Below, piece by piece: positions 38,401 to 47,400 of a stretch of DNA of 64,000 nt (the stretch's first letter is position 1; every line of letters starts with the position of its first letter). Source of the stretch: Gordionus sp. m RMFG-2023. Lineage: Eukaryota > Nematomorpha > Gordioida > Chordodea > Parachordodidae. The translations under genes were made by a program, and so were the position numbers. The stretch lies in assembly GCF_954871325.1 (NCBI RefSeq), contig NC_088776.1, forward strand, positions 15,066,052-15,130,051, read 5' to 3'. Below the pieces are notes generated by a model. It worked only from the letters and a program-made list of their open reading frames with translations. It did no database searches and had not been told where the DNA came from.

Positions 38401-41400
38401 TTCAAAAATAAATCAATTTTGAATAAATACCGAAAATGAAATCGGAAATCATTTTTTTTACATTAAAAATAGCTTATGTTATTTTTTCATTAAAAATAGA
38501 TTGTTATTTTTTTCTTCAAAATTTATTTTTTTATTTATTTATATTTTTAAGATTTTGGACGCAGCCTTAAAAAATTAAAATTATCACAAGTTTAAAAAAA
38601 TTATTAGAAGTTCTAACGTTCCAAAATTACCAAATGTTTTTAAAAATAATATGTTTTTCTCAACATTTTTTTCAGATTTTTAAAAATGATGAAATAAGAT
38701 AAGATAACATAACATATATGGAAATGTGTTACAACAAATAATTTGAAAAATGAAGCATTTTGGCTTCATTAATAAACCACATATACCACTATAAATTATA
38801 AATTTGTATAAAATTTACCTTGACATACATCCCTTTGAAGTCGGTTATAAAATCGGTATATTTACCACTGTCATCGACCGGACACACTATATCCTCGTCA
38901 TCTTTACTAATAAGGCCCCCTTCTATCGCTACTCTGTGATCGTCCTATTAATTGTTATTTTTAAATAAAATAATAACTGGAAAATAATATCATATTAAGT
39001 CTTTTTTAAAACATTATTTTATAATCAATTACTTTAGAAAAGTAACTAGTCGTTGTAAACAATTTAAAAAATTATGAGTAATTGTAATAAGTTTTAAGTA
39101 ACTAAAACCATTTAAAAAGTATAACTGGTATTTACAATAGAGATCTGCAAATCATGGCTATATTTTTATAAAAATTTTGGGCTGGGCCTTAAGTTTTTAA
39201 AAATGATATCATTATTTTTTGTCAAATAAATTGATATATTTTAAAATTGTTGCAAGAAACAAGTCGCTAATATTTTTTATTTTTAGAATATTACAATAAA
39301 AAAAAAAATCGTTTTGGATTAGGGAGGGTAGGATACATTTTTTAAAATTTCGGGCTAGGCCGGGCTTGAAAAATTAGGTCCGATGCAGATCAAGTACTAA
39401 GAATGTGAATCGTACAAAAGGTATGCCAGAAACAATTTCATGAATAGGATATAAGTAACCAAATGTGACGGATTACTCGATATCACTGATTAGTGTAAAT
39501 TGTAAAACATTATACATATTGATAGCAGTCATTCTAAAATATTTAGAAAAACATTCAATAACAGATTCAAAAATTTAATTTTTATCGCAAATAAAAATAT
39601 CCTGTATGTAGCATAATTTGTCGATATTCAAAAAATAATCTAGTTCAGATCTTAGCTCATTTATAAGCTTTTTATTAATTTTAGGAAACCTTGATGCCTC
39701 AGTCAATATTGAGTTTCAAAAATTAGAGTTGCTGATTAAAAAAAATAATGTACAACAAAAAAAAAGTTTTAAACTCATAAATAAAATAATTTCTAATAAT
39801 ATACCTCTCCGAAATAAGGGGCTTGTTGAACTATACCAGTCCCAGCATCTTCGGTAACGTACGTATCGTTCAATATTTGGAAAAATCCTCTTTTCTTTAA
39901 CTATAGCATTTATATATTTTTTTTTATTCTTAAAATAAACAATAACAATTCAGTTATATTCCGCTTAGCAAGCATTTTTCTAATGGTACCAGAAATTTAA
40001 AAGTCAAAAACTGTAAATTATGATACCCACATTTAAATGGATAAAAAGCATGAGTTACATATCGTACCTGTGCTAATATCTATAGTTGGGTAATGGCAAA
40101 ATACCAGCTAATTCGGCTCATTCTTCAGGCGCTTGCCGGAGAAAATCCGTTAAAATTAAGGTGTTTAAATTTAAATTAGTTCCTCCAAATTTGAGCTAAC
40201 ACCTTTATAAAAAAACGCCGAGGCCAAAATGATAGTTTTCGGCTAAAAATTTGGTTTAACCGATTTTTTGGCCGGCTAAAAATATAGTAAATACCCAACT
40301 ATACTAATATCTATCATTCATGATTTAAATAAACGTTTAACAAAAAATTCTAGTAATTAAGGAAGGATTATTACGTTACTTAAAATTCTTTTTTTAAAAA
40401 AAATTACTGTTAATAATAGAGTGGGGGAAAAAATGGTATTAAATTGGTTGCAATTTTCATTATAAATTTATATTTTATTCTATTTCATTTGAACATGTTG
40501 AATTCTTATATCGTTAGTTAATTTTGTTAAGGTTCAATGTTTTATAAGGGTTATAAATTGTGATTGTTAGAATTAATAACCCCTCGTTTATATTTAACCA
40601 AGATTGTGATTGATTTTTTGTTATTAATTCCAAAAAAATTATTTGGAACTTTAATTAGGAGGTAAACACCGATAAAATGATTAGCTTACGGTGATTAAGA
40701 TTTTAATCAAAACAATATTATGTAAGCTTAGAGACTTTGCTCATAGACGGCTAAAAGGTTTCGACCTCTATTTGTCAAATCTCGAGGCTTACATAATATT
40801 ATTTTGGCTAAAATTTTAATCCCGTTTTTAAAAAAGAACTTGAATCGGGTTTTATTATTAAACTTTTAGATCTTAACGCCAGATAATAATTTTCTTAAAA
40901 AAATATTAATATATAATATAATATACGTGAGCGTAATATGGGAATAAAGGGACGTAGAATTTGCCTTTAAGATGATCGCCGGTAAATCTAGATTTATAAT
41001 TAATAAATGAAACTCATAAGTTCTTCAGAGAAGGAAAATATTTAATACTTGTCGTTTTCAGCATTATTTGTTTTTCAAATTATACCCTTACTATTCTGGT
41101 TCTTAAAAAAAATTTCCCAACTCCTTACAACCGGAGATCATATATAAATTAGTCTAGTTAGTAATAACTTGTAAAAAAATACTTTTTTTCCATGTATGTT
41201 TCTGGTTTTATAATTCCGGTTCTAAGTATACATTCAATTTTATGTCACATTAAACAGCCATTATTTAAACAAGATTTCAATCGCTGCCATAGCTTAATTA
41301 TTATATAATGTTATTTTCCGTTTTTAAGACTCCATATCTCAGAATATAACCGGAGTTTGGAAGTAAAATGTAATATTTTTACTACCATTACACAAAATCT

Positions 41401-44400
41401 TTAAAAAAATTGAGGTGAGTCTAATTGAATTTTATTTTTGATTAATATAACGTTAAAACTATTCTAATCGAATGATATTTTTTTTATAACTTTGTACTCT
41501 TAGGTATCCTATACTTTATTTTATATCAACAATAGATGTTTTATATTGTGCAAAGCAACCCGCTACCATTATCATAAAAAAAAATTACAAATTTTATAAA
41601 TTAAATGGGAATTTACTTTGTATGTTAATTTTCTAAAATTACGCAACGAATATCATCAATAATTTAAATTAAAACCCAGTTGCACTTGTATATAAAAAAA
41701 TCTTTTTTTTGACAAAGTCTAAAAGACGCGACCTGACTTAAGGGGATAAAGAATGGTTATGACATAAGTGATGTTAGAAAAAAATGTTAAACTTGTCCAA
41801 AATTTTGTATTTTCCCGGTTTGAAGAAAGTGGGTAAACGTGATTCACCTAGGATGTACATTTTTCCACTCGTTTCATCTAATATATAACATGTAAAATTA
41901 AAAGAAGTTTGGCATGATTAGGGGTAGTGTTGTTAAACGACTCGTTTTGAATCGATTTTTAAAAACGGCTAACTCAATATTTTGTCCAGAAAAATATTAC
42001 ATTTTATTTAAAGATAATTTGAAAGCTATTGTCAAATATGAGCGAAAAAAAATGCTTTGTCCTTTTACCAAATAATATAGGATTTAGCGTATAATTTATA
42101 TTTGTGGTAGAATAGAATATTATTCTTTTAGGTATATTTCGTAGGGCAATCTGATCATATATTGGATTGAAATCGGATCGGTTATTTTCGAAAATATGGG
42201 ATCGGATCGATATTATTTAAAAACCGATCCCATTTTTTGAAATAATAAAAAATCGCATTATGGCCTGTACACTTTTTATAAAGTGAATGAGTGAGAGTCA
42301 ATGGTGATTTATTGATTTCATTCTGCAAATATCTATTATAACTTTGTTTATTAGCATTTATATTTTTCATTCCAATATTTAAGAGAACAATATAGAATTA
42401 AAATGGAAAAAAGTTTTGGAAGCTTATTTAATAAGAGAGGATGGCAGAGGAATATTCTGATTACATTTTAAAAATATCAAAATCTTAAAGTTTTAACAAG
42501 CAAATTTTTAATTAAAACATTAGTTCGATATCAGATCAGCTTTTAAAAAATATTTTCATTATTGGATTGATGAAAAAGATATTGAATCAAACATCCATAC
42601 TATTTAGTTTAAAAACTTGAAGTTACAAAAAAAGATTATATAAAGCAGGGATTCAAACCGAAACAAATATCGGATCGGTTCAGGTTCAAATAAAAATAAC
42701 GGTTCACGGTTCAAGTTCGATTCGTAAAAAATAAAAATATCGGTCCGGTTCGGTTCTGACCTCTAAAAACCGGTTTAAACACTTTTGTATTCAAACCTAT
42801 ATTTGAATTATGTATAAGAATATTTTTTTTCATAAAAACACATGCATAAAACCTTCATTTTTATTAATTGCACATTATAAAATAATATTTAATTTATAAA
42901 TGTAACAATATATATATCAATGATTTATTTTAATGTGAACAATATTTAACTATTTACTTAAAAAATTTTTATTAGGCCACACAATGAATATATTCTCAAG
43001 ATTAGTCTCACTCAAATTACATTTATAAGGAGATAGTATAAATTTAATTGGTGAAAAACATCTTTCCACACTAACCTGAGTAGCCAGCACTGCCAGTATG
43101 ATATCTGACAATTTATATTTGTTCTTCTTTCAAACATTTGATTGTCATTCTCACTATCCTCCATAAATAATTTTACCATCTTAATGATTTGCCCCATTGT
43201 CAGTTGTTATAGTGTATATTTGTAGTTTTGATTTCATAATCATTTAATAATTTTATTAAGAGGAGTTTTAAATTTTCTGCAGTGGGCAGTTCAAATCTTT
43301 CATTGCTAGTGTTCCAGAACAATTTTTGCTTTTTTGAATATACTGAAGATTAATCCCAATAATGGACCTGTCTATATGAGTAGCACAGCCAATTTTTAGA
43401 GATAATAACTTATCATTTATTTCTTTGATTACTTTTGCCGAATACTTAAGGCTAATTCTGCAACATAAGATTGAATATTTTGAAAATTAATTTTAATATT
43501 ATCCATGCCTTCTAATAAAGGATCAATAATTTTTTTAAAAACCGCTATCATCGATTAATTTAAATGGTCTGCCATTAAAAGTGACAAATTCAGTACAAGC
43601 ATCGATTATTTTTTTTTTTTAGTTTTACTATTTGTCACAATTGGAAGTATTTGGATTGTGAACTTAAGAATCTAAAATATAAAATAAAAATATATACTAA
43701 AATATGATTCTAAATCTTAATTAAATAAATAACTATAATCAAACACAAAGTGAAAAACATAATCAAAATAAAATTAATATAAAAATAAAAATTATATGTA
43801 AAAGTAAAAAATTAAAAAGTCTTCCAAGCGGAAAAATAATAGTTCATCATCCCACTTGTTAAAACTCTTTAAGTATGAAAAATCTACAATTATCACGCTT
43901 TTCATCTCATTTACATAGACGGGGATCTAAATAATAACTTTTTAATAAAACATAATTTTTGTTTGAATATTATTACAATTTGAATAATGTTTTTTTTTGT
44001 AACGCAAAAATGCAACACTCTTTTAATGCTTTTTCTATCGTGTGTTGGCTTGATGACATCTTAAAGTTTTTTTATTTTATTAGGCTTTTGTTGTGATATT
44101 TTGTTAATTCTATCGAATTCTATAGGGTGGTTTTATGTGACGCTCAAGATTTGCTCCGTGATGGCCTTTCATATTTTATTTAACAATCAATAATATTGCA
44201 TTTTGATGTGTCATTTTTAATACTATATGTAAATAATTTATATATTGGTAATTTTTCTCTATGCATTATAATTTATATGCTTAAAATACTTAAAAATGTT
44301 GTATAATGGCAATATACTAAAGTTTATAAAAATTATGACTGACACTTATCAATCAAATGTGATTGATAATAATATTTAAAACAATTCGAATATAATTAAA

Positions 44401-47400
44401 ATTTTTGCAATATACTTACTCTAGTAATAACTTGCACCTTATTTTATAAGCATAAAATCATGATTTAGCTCGAACTGGTTCAGAGGCATTTTAGCAGTTC
44501 GGTTCAGGTTAGGCTAGAAATTTTTTAACGGTTTAGGCTCGATAAAAATACCGGTTTTTAGCGGTTTAATGGTTTGGTTCAGGTTCGGTTTGGATCTCTG
44601 ATATAAAGTAATATTTATTGTTACTAAAAAACAAAATATTGTTTACATAATTAAGCATATGTTGTGAACCCTTTGAGATTATGATATTAAATGGATTATT
44701 AAATTTGGATAAAAACCTTATTTAAGATGAATAATAATATTAATTTTTTACATAGGTTATAATATAAGCATTAGTTTGGTGAATAAGTAATTTGTAAATA
44801 GAGCTAAAAATAAATGCGTGTATATAAAATCCTACCCAAAACTTTGACATAAACTAAATTCGGATTCACACAGAGAAAACAATTGGAAATCAAAGTCCAG
44901 GGTGTAGTGGTCCAGGCTAACAAACTTACTACTTTAATCATTTCGCCTTTAATCTTGTCATTTAGTGAAGTTTCGATGAGAGGAAAACTAATGGTTATAG
45001 CTGGATCATTGACATCTTTGTAATTAAGACCAGATTCAAAATTGGATATGGGTGTATGACAGGCAGTTGAAAAGGGCATAACCTGAAATTTTTATACAAA
45101 AATAAAAAATAGACAGAGTGTTGTGAAATGGTAATTCAAATCAGCTATTCAGCTTTTAGACAGAAAAATGGCTAAATCACAAATTCTAAAGCACAATAGC
45201 ATTTTTTCATTATCACACCTACATTTTAACATTATTAAATAAATTTAAGCAAAAGGGCATGCTAAAAAAAATGTGCTCTAGGAAATGGCCTAAAACAAAA
45301 AAAATCCTTTCTTGATTTATGGCTTGTTTCTAACCATTTTTTTAGCAATGGCTCAGAAGCTGATTAACAACATTACACTACACTTTAGGTTAATATATTT
45401 TAAAATATTAATATATGGTTTAAAAATACAAATATAAAAGTTCATAAATTATTGGCTAAAAGTTACAGGTTTAGAGTGAACCTACATCATACCTTACTAC
45501 AATATTTCTTTGTAAGTAAAAGGTTAATGCTTCAGGAGATCTGTCAGGAAATTATTTAAAAATTATAGATAAGTCATGAGCCAATTTGATATTTTGTTAA
45601 AAGAAAAGCCGACAGTCAATCAAAAATTTGATGATATGTGCATCTATTTAAAAAAAAATTATCTACTCGATATCCGAGAGTCGGAAAGAAAATCATACAT
45701 TTTTAAAACGAATACTATTACGAATATCCTCAAATAAAACTTTTAAACCAAATTTAATATTTTATTTTTTGACTAATAAAAAATAATAATTTTATTATTT
45801 TAAATTTTAGCTATCGGTATTTCCCAATTCGGTGCCCTGATGCATTATATAAATTTAAAATTTTTGTTAATACCCTTAATTTAAATCAATTGTTTAGTAT
45901 GTCACAAGAATTAATATTTTTAAAACTAGCTCGCTCCTCACTTTTTCTGATAGAAGGTAGTTCTGAAATCATATTATGATAAATATGCTTTAATTAACCC
46001 TTTTTCTAAGGATAAATCAAATGTTTATAACAAAATATCGCACAAATCAAATAAGCAATCTATCATTTTTAAAATGTTTGGTTATTTGATAAAATTTAAA
46101 AAAAGGATTAATTATATCTAAATTAGATTAGTTTATTATAGGACTTGCCGATCCACAATTTTTATTCACGGATCCGATTTTACTAAAAAAACCAATCCGA
46201 TAATGATATTAATTTATTTTACCATACATTTTTTGTATCAATGTCATAAAACTATTTTAATAAAAATCAACTAACTTTAACGAATGATTAAGTGTATTTT
46301 ATTTTTTTATTTTCCAAAAGTCAATAATCTCATTTAAAATATTTGCAATATTTATGAATGATAGTGTTATTGAACAACTCCATTTAACCGATTTTTAAAA
46401 AGGCTATTTTAACCAAAATATTATTACCTAAATTTCGAAATTTCGTCAATACAATAGTTTGCCATCTGTGGGCAAAGTCAATAAGCTTGAGTAATTTAAT
46501 TTTGCTAAAATTTTGAGTTAATTATTATTAAAAATTGTCGAAATCGAGCCATTTAGCAACACTAGCTGAATGCGACTCGTTAGATATTTTAAAATCCTTT
46601 TCTTGTTGCACACATTATAACAAAAAATAGTGTAAAGTTTTAAACTATTTTGTTAAACATTACAACAAATAAATTGTATTTTAGTTCCTCTTATTAATTT
46701 ATTATAATGAAATTATTTATAAGATAAAATTATAAGATTATATATACAATCATAAAATTACTAAAAACAATTTTAAAAAAATTTCGGATAGGATCGGTTA
46801 TTCAAAAAATATCAGATACGCTAAATATTGGTGCCGATACCATCCACGATACCATCTGATATTTAATATCAGCACAGCCCTAGTTTATTATTATAGTTTT
46901 TTTTATAATCCACCATCCTGTAAGCCAACATTATAATACTTTCACCGACATATTTCTTATCCAATCTTCTAACCCCCAAATATGTTTCAAATTTAACAAA
47001 CAAAGAAACCGAAGGCAATGGAATACGACTTATTTTATATCTACAACCAATCTCTTATCCATCAATCATGGTAAAATCCCAGATCTGATTCATTTGATAA
47101 AATTATGTTTTCAGATGAAAAAAATATGAATGATGGGTAACAGACCATTTAATTCATAATAAAACAATCAACAGCTTTAGTAGAGTATTTTCATCATGGA
47201 GTGTATTCCAAACTTAGGAATCGTTTAGGAAAACTAATTTTCTTTTAAACATTTAAATTCAAATACCAATAACAAGTACATGATGTGCAAGTTAGACATA
47301 AAAAAATAGATCTTTTAATTTTAACATCTAGATTTTGGAAGATATCATAATTCTCTTATAAAATTTTAAAAAACAAATAGAATATTATTTTTGAAATTGT

